Assembly: GCA_037976565.1 (NCBI GenBank)
Contig: CP137685.1
Location: forward strand, 17,953,980-18,017,979
Source: Mesocentrotus franciscanus
Taxonomy: Eukaryota; Echinodermata; Echinoidea; Camarodonta; Strongylocentrotidae
Reading direction: 5' to 3'
DNA: 64,000 nucleotides
In this document: positions 22,435-34,135 of the stretch, in pieces
Layout of the letters: the number at the start of each line of letters is the position of its first letter
How positions within the stretch are numbered: the first letter of the stretch is position 1
Notes under the pieces: generated by a model
What the model was told of the DNA's origin: nothing
Seen by the model: the letters and a program-made list of their open reading frames with translations, nothing else
Databases searched by the model: none
Made by a program: the position numbers and the translations under genes

Positions 22435-24348
22435 CGGATCCCTTTAAGTCTTCAGAAACAGGTTACTGAGGTTAGGCAAAAATACACTAATTCTCTAATA
22501 ATCAGAGGCTTTTTAGAATCTCAGGTCCTTGTCTACATTATTGACAGGTAATAAACTCTTTTGGTTGGTCCAAACTCCAAAGGAGCTGAGATTTTCCATA
22601 TATTGCAAGTCTCAATAACTACATGTATGCAGGCAACGATAGAGAATGACACTGTCATGATACATGCAAGTACTGTATGTGTAAGTGTCAGGTGACTTCC
22701 TGTTTAGCAAATTATCCCAGTCTTGTCGCATCACATTATGTACCGTACATGTACAGTGTACGGGATGCTGGTTAATTGCATGCACTCAAATATGACCTGT
22801 GAATGTGAATATGAATGTGGCTCCCTCTAACAATCATGCCAAAAGTTGACTTCTGCATTATACAAATCACAGTGAGCGAGTAGATGTTGCACACAGTTTG
22901 AAGAACAGAAACCCTTTCACTGTGGCTACATACGAAAAACCCCACTAGAAAGGAATAATCCGTGTACATGTACAGCTAGAACATAACACCAACCCCCAAA
23001 TAATTTGCCAGGCACTCTGTGGGTTGACAGTTTTGAAGGTGATAAAGGATAGCAAAAACCCCAACATTGGAATTAAATTTGTAACTTTTACTTGCTCAGA
23101 TATTGATGAGCTTTTTGGTTGTTAACTCTTACAGAAAGCAGGAATAAAACAAGAATAGTCATTGCAGAAACACTGAGATATGTTCTTTATGTTGTATGTT
23201 CAATTTCAAGTCGCATCTTTTTTAAAAATCTTTAGCATCACAGACATACAGTGTAGGGCTGCATATCATGTATCTGTACATAAGTGGATGGAATAATGAT
23301 CATGAACCGTACATGTATACTTTGGCATTGTTGTGCAATATTTTTACGGTTTACCCCTTGGATACTGGATAGGATTTGAATTTGGTATACAACATATTTT
23401 CTATAAACTCCAGCCCAAGTTTCCTTGGGGTTTGTGTAGAGTGGGTTGCAATCAGGAAAATAACTACCGGTACATTATTGTGTTTTTTTTTTGCACATTG
23501 TGGCTATGACCCATACCAGACGGTTATTTCTGTCTAAAATGCAGAATGCACAGAGATACATGTAAAGTCATGTATGAATGAAACAGATGATAATGGAATA
23601 ATGTGACACATACCCATGCATCAATTTATCGTCACATAGAGGTCTACATGTATTGCACAAATAAGCATGCACAAATAAGAGGTATCGTATTCGTAGCATG
23701 CAGTAGCATTTTGAAGAAAAAAAAAACACCTTTCCTTAATTTCTTTTTTTTTTAGATCACATTTTCGATGACCTAGTTTTATCCCCATTGTGCTGACAAA
23801 GTGACAATGCATTTCTGGCAGCTAATTCACATTTATTATTTACATTTTAAGCCTTAAGGTGCTTCTTATTTGGTTGGGTCTAAGTTGGGGGAGGGGCACC
23901 AAGTTTTGTTTGAACTTGTCATCTGTTGTCACGTTTGTAATTGTATCATTATCAATAACATAAATGAATAATCACAAAAACACAGGTTAACATTTAAGTT
24001 TTCTATCAAATTGTCTATCACTTATTAGTAGTCTATTACCAGTTAGGTCTACATCTATGATCTATCTAAACCTTTAAGTTTAACTGTTAGTGTTAGTCAG
24101 TGTTACTAGATCTAGAAGAATAGATCATCTACTAATACTATCTAGTCCAACTTACTACATGTATGATTTAGTTAGACTGACATACATGTAGTATAGGACT
24201 AGAGTATCTAGACTATAGCTCATCAAAACACCACTGCAAAGAATAATTTCATTCCTTAAAATGTTTAGACGAATGTAGTTAGACATGTTAATGATAATAC
24301 TAACAGTAACACTAATTATCTAATACTAGTCTACTACTAGATCTATTT

Positions 24349-24591
24349 GAATCGGGTTAACTCGGACCAAACACAACTCGGCCCAGCTTCAAAACGGTCA
24401 GTTTTTGTCATTTTACCCTAACCTAACCTCCCTAACCTAGGCCTAACTCTTACTCTAACCCCAACCTAAGTTAACCCTAACTCTAAACCTAACCCTAACC
24501 CTAACCCTAACTAAACCTGCAAAAACTGACCGTTTTTGCAGCTGGGCCGAGTTGTCTTTAGTTTGGTCCGACTCCGAGTTAGCCCGACTCC
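24349..24591. mobile_element. hAT-like telomere-loop foldback, copy 2 (CCCTAA)
   Basis: Second allele of 13771-14013, with the same 8-bp ATCTATTT at 24341-24348 and 24592-24599. Confidence 0.8.
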
Positions 24592-24894
24592 ATCTATTTT
24601 GTATTTAGGCCTAACGTGTCTAACTTAGAAGTTAGACTAGTCTAGTACTCTTTTCACACTTGTTTCGCTTAACCCCGTACTTTGCTTAGCCCGTACTATC
24701 CTTAGCCCCATACTATCCTTAACCCCGGACTAACTTTTTTGGCTTTTCTCACTGCAATTCGTAATTAGCCCCGTACTAGCTGCATTGCGTGAATATTCAT
24801 TAATTCGCTCCATTGCGTAGTCCCGGACTATTTTACGTTTCTGTTCTCATTCATTTGCTTGGCACCGCAATTGCGGAGTTAGCACCACAATTGC

Positions 24895-25713
24895 GGGGTT
24901 AGCCCACTCCAGCAAAGCATAGAAAGTCAATACTGCGTATGGACCTCTAGCACTGTACCATGTGCTAATAATAGGCAGCAATTTCACACGTGAATACCGG
25001 TAGTCAATAGACTTATAACACACAAATGCACACAATCATGCCGATAAAACTGTAAGCAAGTTTGACATTGGACTCACGATTTTAATTTTTTAATTATTCT
25101 TTCTAACATCGGTGAGTTGAAAAATCGTATTTTACTGCTATTTAGGACATTAGGTGTCATCAATTGTCACTAAAGTACCGATTTTGAGGGAAATCAGTTT
25201 AATTTTGTTCAGTGGTGCAGCTATGTGTGTAATAGTACGGGTTAGCTGGCCCTGCAAAATAGCAGGGCTAACCCTAGACAGAAATAACCGTCTGGTTAGA
25301 AACCGTTAGAAAGAATAATTTAAAAATTAAAATGGTAAGTCCACTGTCAAAACTTGCTTACAGTTTTATCGGCATGATTGTGTGCATTTGTGTGTTGTAC
25401 GTCTATTGACTATTCACTTGTGAAATTGCTGCCTATTAGCACATGGTACAGCACTAGAGGTCCATACGCAGTATTGACTCTCTAATCTCTATGCTTTGCT
25501 GGGGAGTCGGGCCAACTCGGCCTCCGGGCGAACTCGGCCTCGCTGTAAAACGGTCATTTTTAGCAGGTTAAGGGTTAGGTTTAGGGTTAGGGTTAGGTTT
25601 AGGTTTAGGGTTAGGGTTAGGTTTAGGGTTAGGTTAGGGGACCGTTTTTACAGCAAGGCCGAGTTAGCCCGAATTCTTTGCTGGAGTGGTACTATTATAG
25701 GTGGGGCTAGCCC
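24895..25713. mobile_element. Large foldback with ~200-bp arms, copy 2
   Basis: Second allele of 14315-15133, interrupted by the same telomere-loop insertion. Confidence 0.75.
25503..25676. mobile_element. hAT-like telomere-loop foldback, nested, copy 2 (TTAGGG)
   Basis: Second allele of 14922-15096 with TTTGCTGG at 25495-25502 and 25677-25684. The TTAGGG tract differs slightly in length from copy 1, as expected for alleles of a short repeat. Confidence 0.85.
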
Positions 25714-25972
25714 ACTTTGGTAAATACATGTCTGAACAGAAAGTGGAATAAGCTAAAGGTAATGACCAGTTTTTGAAACGCCCCTCTCTCAAAAAATTGA
25801 AATGGAAGCTCTCATTAACAATCATGTGAAAGAATATGTTTTGACTTAATACGTGATGATACAAATTTTGCCGGGAAAGTCGGGAAACCGCCTTCTAATT
25901 GATATATTTGGTAAATTATTATATCTATTGGGACCAAATAGATATCGCGCACATGGTGGCGTAGGCCGAAAA

Positions 25973-26398
25973 TTTCTGTCTCTTTCGTTCGTTAGCCTCT
26001 GATTTGGGTAGGGTCGGCTCCTCTCTTTAGAGACAGAAGCCGACCATAGGCGCTCCTATGAAGGAAGATGACGTCATCCATTGACAGTAACAGTTTAAAA
26101 TACGGCTGCAAGAATTTCAACACGGAGCTCAATTTCGGCGATGAAAATCCGGAAAAAGACCTTTAAATGCATCATACAGTCAATCTGGTAACTGGAACCG
26201 ATGTATATTAGCCTAGGCCTAATTTTCAAACATAAATGCATCGGATATGAATTCGCTAAAATTGAGTATTTTGGGCAAAGTTCTTTGGCCACAAATGGCC
26301 AAAACGTTTGCACAGGAGTGCCTATGGTTGGCTTCTGTCTCTAAAGAGAGAAGCCGACCCTACCCAAATCAGAGGCTAACAAACGAAAGAGACAGAAT
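25973..26398. mobile_element. Foldback, TTCTGTCTCTTTCGTTCGTT ends, copy 2
   Basis: Second allele of 15389-15814. Confidence 0.8.
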
Positions 26399-27645
26399 AT
26401 TCGGTCTAGTGGTCGTGTAGTCCCATATACATCTTTCTGTGTACAGTGCTTGTAACTTTACCAAGACTGGGCCAAATTTCTTATCATTTTGATAATTCCA
26501 GAACCTTGCAGTACACGCCAATACTTTTATGCTAGATGATCAACCTTTTCTGATCGATTCCACAACGTTTCTTTCACAATGCAATCGCATGACCAGAACT
26601 GGTCTTTGTCTTTAAACCTGGACTAGAACCTACTTTATCTATAAGACTATAGATCCCCCTTTAACCCCACCTAGGCTATACTATAGTCCGGGGTTAAGCA
26701 AATTTTTGCCAGTGTGAAAAGAAAGCGGAATAAGCTTAGAAGAAGTTAGAGTTGGATCTAGTCTAACTTACTAACCACGGCCCCAGACTATATATAGCCC
26801 GAGCCACGGCACTAGTAATTTAGTATATGTGGGGCTAAGACCCCCCTTCAGCCCCACCTATAGTACGGGGTTAAGCAAAATTTTGCCAGTGTGAAAACAG
26901 TATTTACTATTACTAGATCTATCTCTAGTCTAGGCCTACTCACTCTAGTCTAGTCACTCTAGGTCTAGAATTAGACTGCACATAGATCTAGATCTAAACC
27001 GATTTGCTTACCCTCCTCATTTAGCTGAATCGCTAATCACTACACTGTCACTGCACTGGGCACCATCCATGAACAGATGAACACTGCACTCTGCAGAGCT
27101 AGCTGACTTGTTGGTGAGGAAGCTAAGAGTAAGAGTAAGACAGTCAGTAGTCTAGCGCTAGCTCTTGTTCTGGCCTGGGCACAGACCACGTTAGACAGAA
27201 ATAACCGTCTGGTATGGGTCATTCTTTTATAAAACTGACATTTGTTGAGAGGCGGTCAGTGGAGCCAGATGCAATCTCAGCGTAACAACCGTCGATATCA
27301 GAGACTGAAGCTTTCGGTCTAAGACCACGTCAGCTCACAGTGCTAGTGAATGATCACTCAGGTCTCAGCTAGCAGCTCAGACAGAGTCGGAGAATCTCTG
27401 GAGTCTGGGTGAGCGGCAAGAAAAAACAGATCTAAACCCATATCCAAACTGATTTTATTGGATCTCTCGCATGCTCACAACATGATGTTGATCTACATTT
27501 AGAACTAATAATCAAGATCAGCTAACCTTATATTTTGTTTGTATAGTACAAATATCAATGGGGTTGACGTTGGTTCCCATTCATAGTCATATACGTACGC
27601 TTTAAATTTGTTGTGTCGGCCTTAGCTAGCTAGCTCGCTAGAAAC

Positions 27646-28424
27646 TAACTCCGGGAAGCTCCAACACCGGCGCCGCAGGCGTCGGAGCTTCGGTAACACT
27701 GTAGTGGGGGCTTCTAAAACAGCCGATGGGGCAACATTACTGTTAAATCTGCAATAGTAGTACTTACAATTTTTACATCATAGGGTGCACGAATCCTCAG
27801 GGCATAACAATGATCACTTGAATTCATAATTTGAAGAAATCTTCGATGGGAAAAAAGGGTTATTCAAAGCCCTACACAAACGATTCTTCCATGTCGCAAC
27901 GTCGATTCAAAATGGCGAAGAGACAGTACGCATGCGCGGCAGAGCCGCAGAAAGTATGAATATTCATGCTATCGAGCGCCGATCGCTCGAAATCGCTGAA
28001 TATGCGACTCGAACAAACAGAGCGGTGAATGTAAACCCAGGTCCCTCGGCCCTTTCAACCTCGACATATTCAGCGATTTCGAGCGATCGGCGCTCGATAG
28101 CATGAATATTCATACTTTCTGCGGCTCTGCCGCGCATGCGTACTGTCTCTTCGCCATTTTGAATCGACGTTGCGACATGGAAGAATCGTTTGTGTAGGGC
28201 TTTGAATAACCCTTTTTTTCCCATCGAAGATTTCTTCAAATTATGAATTCAAGTGATCATTGTTATGCCCTGAGGATTCGTGCACCCTATGATGTAAAAA
28301 TTGTAAGTACTACTATTGCAGATTTAACAGTAATGTTGCCCCATCGGCTGTTTTAGAAGCCCCCACTACAGTGTTACCGAAGCTCCGACGCCTGCGGCGC
28401 CGGTGTTGGAGCTTCCCGGAGTTA
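27646..28424. mobile_element. Mutator-like foldback, 9-bp target duplication, copy 2 (intact)
   Basis: 779 bases with complete inverted ends: TAACTCCGGGAAGCTCCAAC on the left and its complement GTTGGAGCTTCCCGGAGTTA on the right. GCTAGAAAC flanks both ends (27637-27645 and 28425-28433). The arms reach almost to the centre; the loop of about 60 bases holds AACAAACAGAGCGGTGAATG. No transposase frame, so non-autonomous. Confidence 0.85.
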
Positions 28425-29841
28425 GCTAGAAACCGTCACGATATTATAGACCTATATTAGTTGTTAGTCAAGGACTATGTGTTTTTTTTACCGAAGTTCT
28501 TTGACAATGGCTAAAAGGTTCTTTCTTCTTCTATTGTTAATCTGCAGCTTATCAAGGAGATCTGTAGACAGTAGAAACAACACCCTTTTTATATGCAGGC
28601 ACAACTAAAGACCGGGTTTACTTCCTACTCTTTGCGATAACGTTCATAATTATAGCGAGGGTGTATTTACTGTAGGCCTATATCTACTCTCCTACTCCTA
28701 GTCCTACACAGCGCCTCCGATTGCGCCACAACATGATGTACCAACTTGTTTGAAATAACAAACTCTAAATTATTATTTTGTTCAATTTTTGTCGAAGAAA
28801 GGAAAATGATTAAAGAGATATCATGAACGAAATCATTTTCACGAACATACATGCAGGAATACAAATTGTATTGCTTTGGTTGGCACAAAAGGTCTACAAA
28901 TATTACTATAGGTACTTGGATTGAGACTATCGCAGACAGATCGTCACTCCCCGATTTAACCGCTTGTGATACACTCGAAGCTTCCAAAATGATATTACTG
29001 ATTACGATTGTCAATAACTCTGAGCTTGTACGAAATTATGACATTTTATTTAACCTATGGATGGACTGCCAGGAATGTTACCAATGCTTTTATTTTCATA
29101 ACAACCACTTTCGAAAGTATGCACGCTGGCTATGAGTAATTGATGTCTACTTTCATGCCCCTATACTGATCGACAAGGCATCCATTATTGTGCGGGGTGG
29201 TGAGAGGAATAGAATAGAGAGAGGAGAAGAAATGAACGACAATCTTTTTTTTTTAAGCAGAAGAAGAAATGGGTTACTAATAGAAGACGGAAATAATATG
29301 GCGTCATTTAAAATGAATCAGACCAACTTGATTGTTATCCCTTTCTTCTCAAGCCCAATAAATTTGAATTTCAAAGGACTTATAGGCAAAGCCAGATTAG
29401 TGAAAAATGTAAGATATGCGAACCAATAATTTATTGGATCGGATAATACATCGGATACATTGACAGGCATGGCAATATCGACCCCCACCCCTTCTCCTTT
29501 GGTGTCCACACAATATATGCGGGATAGTGGCAGTTAGAGTTTAATATCAACAATTGCGAAATTGTCCTATCAAGGAAACGTGCAACCAATGAAATTATTT
29601 TTTAGAATTTTTGGAATCTTATTTTCATATTCTCCCTTTTTCGACGATATCACATTCTATGTTTGTTTGTTATACCAATATGACGTACGATAGAAGATAG
29701 AACCCCACTGACCGGCACGTGCACCCATGAATGTAGCTAGGCTATATAGGCCGGTGCCCCGACGAATTTTAAGGAATTGACAATGTGCCGAGTCACGATA
29801 TGTCAGCCACACAGCTAGATGTTTTTTTCTTCTTTCTTTAT

Positions 29842-29968
29842 GGGGGGGGGGGGCGGAGCCAGTAGCGTACCTACGGGGGGGCAGGGGGCAGTCTGCCCCC
29901 TGGCGAGTGACAAGCAAGCAAAAAAAAAAAGGAAAGGAAAGGAAAGGAAAGGAAAAGGGAAAAGGGAA
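29842..29968. repeat. Purine microsatellite (GGAAA)n with G/C-rich head, copy 2
   Basis: Second allele of 19217-19332 with a longer G run and A run. The associated lysine-rich open frames are composition artefacts. Confidence 0.8.
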
Positions 29969-30775
29969 GAAAGAAGGGCTAAAAACACGAGTTTGAAGTG
30001 GACCCAGGGCACTCACTTATCCTATATAGGCCAAGGCCCTGCGGTTCAGCTAGCCATGCTCCGAGATTTGGGTCGTTTTCAGGTCAGAACTAGCCCTAAT
30101 TCGTGTTTTAGGCCTATAAGATTAAAACAAAATGCCGATGATTGCTCTACACTAGGGCGTACACGTTACAACGTTGAAAAGTATGTCAGGAATCAGTTAG
30201 CTTTATATAGGTCCATCTGTCAAATCATCATGCCATTACATAATGTACAGCTAGGGCCCACGCTACGGCGGGGCTCGAGGGAGCCGCGCCCCCTCTTTTT
30301 TTGAAAAAGTATGTTAAAGAAAAATAGAAAGAAACCAACCAAGAGCAAGGCCCCGGCAAAAAAACTTTCCTGCAAAATGCGACACCACATTAAAGCGCAA
30401 AAAAAAAAGTAAAAACACGGAGGCATCGTCAAGCATGTCGGCAAAGCTTCCGAGTTTGGCAGTTTGCGGATTCATAAAATCAGTTCTTAAAAGCCTAATT
30501 CGTCCAGAAAATTACACACTTTTATCGTCAGAATCTGGGTAAAAACACTCCATTCAGTTGCACAGGTGCATAAAAGACAAACTGTCAGTCAAAAATTTTC
30601 TTTTTCAATCTGCGCATAATTATATGCAAATTATACCGAACAAAATCAGTCTCATGCACATCGTTTTAGTGTCACAGATGAGTCGTTACTGTTACACTAT
30701 ATGGACAGATTGGATAGATGTGTAAATCAGTAAAATTATAATCAGTGTACGATGCGAAAACGATTCATCTCCAGC

Positions 30776-30860
30776 TTCCAGAAATAATAATAATATTCCG
30801 CTTTTGTATGGCGCTTAATACATCTACGATGTCTCTAAGCGCTTTACAGATTTACTAACC
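30776..30860 (-). repeat. SINE/LINE 3' tail fragment
   Basis: AATAATAATAAT tail followed by a GGCGCTTAATAC phrase and GTCTCTAAGCGCTTTACAG. The same tail closes the SINE at 41853-42325. A comparable tail ends the LINE fragment at 56790-57300. Only the 3' end is present. Confidence 0.6.
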
Positions 30861-30939
30861 TGGGAATTTTTGTTGTGTCCTGCGGGACGCAATTACTCAC
30901 CGCTTTTGCATAATTTGTGCGTGAGATTTGGGTTTTTTC

Positions 30940-31420
30940 TATTAAGTGCCCCTTTTAAAAAAAATCTCCGATGAGTGCCCTTATTCATATTTGAGAGGTG
31001 CCCCCTTTAACTCTGTAATAAGTGCCCCTTTTCATCTCTGATAGTTGCCCCTTTTATTTTGACACGTACCCCTTAATGTAATCAAATTGATTAATGTACT
31101 ATTACCAGTCTTTTTTGTTGTAAAAGATTATATCATGTTTTTGTGTTTTCATGTTGTGGTTTTGAATAAAATGAACTTGAACTTGAACTTATCCTTTCTA
31201 ATTAGTACCATTTTCCTTCTGATAATTGCACTTTTTCTGTTATCATAAGTGCCCCTTATTAAGTGTGAGGAGTGCCCCATTTTCACCTCTGGTAATTCCC
31301 TTTTACTTTGACATGTGCTCTTTTTCTTTTCTAGTAAGTGTCCTTTTCCCTTTGGATATGTGCCCCCTTTTCCTTTCCCAATAAAAAGTGCTCCTAATTT
31401 AAAGCGATTAAGAGCAATTT
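30940..31420. repeat. AGTGCCCCTTTT array, copy 1 (short)
   Basis: Diverged units of about 25-33 bases, each with (A/T)AGTGCCCC(T)TTTT and spacers such as CATCTCTGATA. A poly(A)-signal-like stretch near 31160 interrupts it. It ends in AGCGATTAAGAGCAATTT, a terminus shared with the array that ends at 63937. Confidence 0.75.
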
Positions 31421-32480
31421 TATGCCTCCGCCACCGAAGGTGGTGCCGGAGGCATCATGTTTTTGGGTTGTCCGTCCGTACGTCCGTACGTCCGTACGTC
31501 CGTACGTCTGTACGTCCGTCCGTACGTCCGTCCCGTTTGACCGTTATCACAATATCTCAAGAACCATTTAAGATTTAAACTTAAGACTCGGGAATAGTAT
31601 TTATCACCATAGGAAGACGATCTGATTAGATTTTGGAGTACGTAGGTCAAAGGTCACAGGTCACAGAGGTCAACTTATGAAATTCCTTGTATTGAGTTTG
31701 TTAGCGCGATATCTCATGAACCATTTGAGATTTAAACTTCAAACTTAAGGATAGTATGTATCACCATAGGAAGACGATCTGATTAGATTTTGGAGCTCGT
31801 ATGTCAAAGGTCAAGGGTCACAGAGGTCAACTTATGAAATTCCATACATTGAGATTGTTATCATGATATCTCAAGAACCACTGGAGATTTAAACTTCAAA
31901 CTTAGTGATAGTGTGTATCACTATAGGAAAACAATCTGATTATATTTTGGAGCACGTAGTTCAAAGGTCAAGGGTCATAGAGGTCAACTTATGAAATTCC
32001 ATACATTGAGATTGTTATCATGATATCTCAAGAACCACTGGAGATGTAAAACTTCAAACTTAAGGATAGTATGTATCACCATAGGAAGACGATCTGATTA
32101 GATTTTGGAGCACGTAGGCCAAAGGTCAAGGGTCACAGAGGTCAACTTATGAAATTCCATACATTGAGATTGTTATCATAATATCTCAAGAACCACTGGA
32201 GATTTAAACTTCAAACTTAATGATAGTGTGTATCACCATAGGAAGACAATCTGATTAGATTTTGGAGCACGTAGGTCAAAGGTCAAGGGTCACAGAGGTC
32301 AACTTATGAAATTCCATACATTGAGATCGTTATCGCGATATCTCAAGAACCACTGGAGAATTTTCACTTCAAACTTAATGATAGTATGTATCACCATAGG
32401 AAGACGATCTGTTTAGATTTTGGAGCATGTAGGTCAAGGGTCACAGAGGTCAACTTGTGAAATTCCATGTCTTCAGCTCG
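31421..32480. repeat. ATGCCTCCG element with ~158-bp tandem units and AGGTCA half-sites
   Basis: Starts with a small hairpin, ATGCCTCCGCCACC / GGTGCCGGAGGCAT, then a (GTCCGTAC)n stretch (31470-31530), then about six units of 158 bases. Each unit runs ATATCTCAAGAACCA, a CTTCAAACTTAA-like stretch, TATCACCATAGGAAGACGAT, TTTTGGAGCACGTAGGTCAA, AGGTCACAGAGGTCAAC. The first unit has AGGTCAAAGGTCA at 31644-31656 plus two more AGGTCA. The usual closing GGAGGCAT is not seen. Confidence 0.8.
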
Positions 32481-32875
32481 TTTAATATGACTTTACATTT
32501 GATATTCGATATGATGTAATTTTAATGGAATTTCTGAAAGGATTATGCTTTTATTGCAAGACTTTTCGCCTGTAGAGTATGACGTCACTCGGTGTTGAGG
32601 CTTGTGTTGAGCTATCGATAACGCGATCGGTATCGTCCTTCTAAACTGACCGTCGGTGTTGGAGCTCGGTTTAGCAGCCTTTCCATGCTCTCAACACCAA
32701 CACCAACACCGAACACCGTACTTGAAATCACTCAATGTCTTATGGGTACACAGTTCATGAGAAAAAGCAAAGGCACTGACAATTGAATTTCATATGCAGC
32801 GCATGTCATTCTTTAAAAAAATCAAATGAAAACGAGCTTTAATTCTTTATAATGGCAATACATGGTTACTTTTTT
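32481..32875. other. Spacer with a GTGTTGGAGC / CTCAACAC inverted pair
   Basis: Holds CGGTGTTGGAGCTCGG near 32655 and its rough complement CAACACCAACACCAACACCG near 32695. It could be a small foldback; otherwise nothing is recognised. Confidence 0.35.
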
Positions 32876-33685
32876 ATGCCTCCGCTACAAAGTAGCCGGG
32901 GGAATTATGTTTTCTGGTTGTCAGTCCGTGCGTACATACGTACGTACGTACGTACGTCTGTGCGTACGTCCCGTTCTCGTGATCGCGTTATCTCAAGAAC
33001 CAATTGATGGATTACCGCCAAACTCAGGTCATGTATGTATCTTGCAGAGCTAATGAACTGATTAGATTTTGGGGTCACGAGGTCAAAGGTCACAGGGTCC
33101 ATTATGTATGCAAAAATAGCTCGTGATCGCGTTATCTCAACCGATTGATGGATTACCGCCAAACTTGGGTCCTGTATGTATCTTGCAGAGCCAATAAACT
33201 GATTAGATTTTGGGGTCACAAGGTCAAAGGTCACAGGGCTCATTATGTATGCAAAAATAGCTCGTGATCGCGTTATCTCAAGAACCGATTGATGGATTAC
33301 CGCCAAATTTGGGTCATGTATGTATCTTGCAGAGCTAATGAACTGATCAGATTTTGGGGTCACGAGGTCAAAGGTCACAGGGCTCGTTATGTATGCAAAA
33401 TAGCTTGTGATCACGTTATTTCAAGAATCGATTGATGGATAACCGCCAAACTTGGGTCATGTATGTATCTTGCAGAGTCAATGAACAGATTAGAATTGGG
33501 GTCACGAGGTCAAAGGTCACAGGGCTCATTTTGTATCCTAAAATAGCTCGTGATCGTGTTATCATTAGAACCAACAGATGGATTACAATCAAACTTGAAT
33601 TTTAAAAATTGCTTCCATTTTGGTTTGTAAAATTGCTCTATGGCGGAGGCATTTTTCGACTGCGCGCAGTTGAAGTTCCATCTAG
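32876..33685. repeat. ATGCCTCCG element with ~142-bp tandem units and AGGTCAAAGGTCA sites
   Basis: Opens ATGCCTCCG and closes CGGAGGCAT (33645), with (GTAC)n near 32930. About four and a half units of 142 bases carry a CTCGTGATCGCGTTATCTCA-like stretch, GATGGATTACCGCCAAAC and GGGGTCACGAGGTCAAAGGT. Perfect AGGTCAAAGGTCA pairs occur at 33080-33092 and again in each later unit. The periodic minus-strand frame at 32905-33414 merely reads the repeat (142 is not a multiple of 3) and is not called. Confidence 0.85.
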
Positions 33686-33785
33686 TTTTCTTTAATTTCA
33701 CCCAAATCTGGCTCGCTAAGCTCGCTTGTATTTAAAATTCATATAATTATGTTTCTTATTAAAGATCTTTTCAGTCTTTCATGAT

Positions 33786-34135
33786 TAGATTGTGCTTAAA
33801 ACCCCATCAGGATTGTTTTCCTCTTTATAAGATGTAATTTTTTGCACTGCGACCTTACAAATCTCTAATAGTTCGCTCGCAAATAAATATTCTAACCATC
33901 ACAACCAACTGCTAAGTACATGTATGATGCTTAAACAGTATCTTGGACCATGTAATAAAGAGAGAAACAAACATTGAAATCATCCCTGATAATGTACTCA
34001 CAATGTAGGGGTAAATACCAATGTCTAAAAAATTTTCGCTTTGAGGTTTCCCTTTATAGGTGCCCCCTTTTCCCGGAAAGCGCCCTTTATTGTTGGTGCT
34101 CCCGCCCCCACTATGAATGACGCTCCGCCGCCCCT
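33786..34135. repeat. Dispersed repeat X, copy 1
   Basis: From GTGCTTAAAACCCCATCAGG to CGCTCCGCCGCCCCTGG. It shares the order of phrases with 49256-49545 (TTTCCTCTTTATAAGATG, CACTGCGACCT, TTTTCGCTTTGAG, GGTGCCC). There it directly follows the AGTGCCCC array, so X may be the other end of that element. Confidence 0.65.

Larger units (their letters stand above)
23506..27222. mobile_element. Composite nested foldback region, copy 2
   Basis: Second allele of 12930-16638 with the same ends (ATGACCCATACC and GGTATGGGTCAT) and the same nested elements. Confidence 0.55.
20629..30763 (+). repeat. ~10 kb direct duplicate, copy 2
   Basis: 10,135 bases matching 10080-20128. The order of all internal elements is the same. 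Differences are base changes, homopolymer length changes and a few larger indels, such as the intact right end of the Mutator-like foldback here. Sequence from 30764 on is unique. Confidence 0.95.

Noticed and set aside
10080..30763. Biological tandem segmental duplication
   Set aside because: Not excluded, but both inner ends coincide with a placeholder gap, which is far more likely for unmerged haplotypes.
31481..31530. CRISPR-like short regular repeat (GTCCGTAC)n, also the 15-bp array at 39355
   Set aside because: No spacer-repeat alternation, simple tandem repeats, eukaryotic context.
32905..33414. 169-codon minus-strand frame with repeated FAYIMSPVTFDLVTPKS-like segments
   Set aside because: It reads straight through the tandem DNA repeat; repeat units lie in it only because individual unit lengths happen to keep frame. 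Closely similar units outside it are frame-broken.
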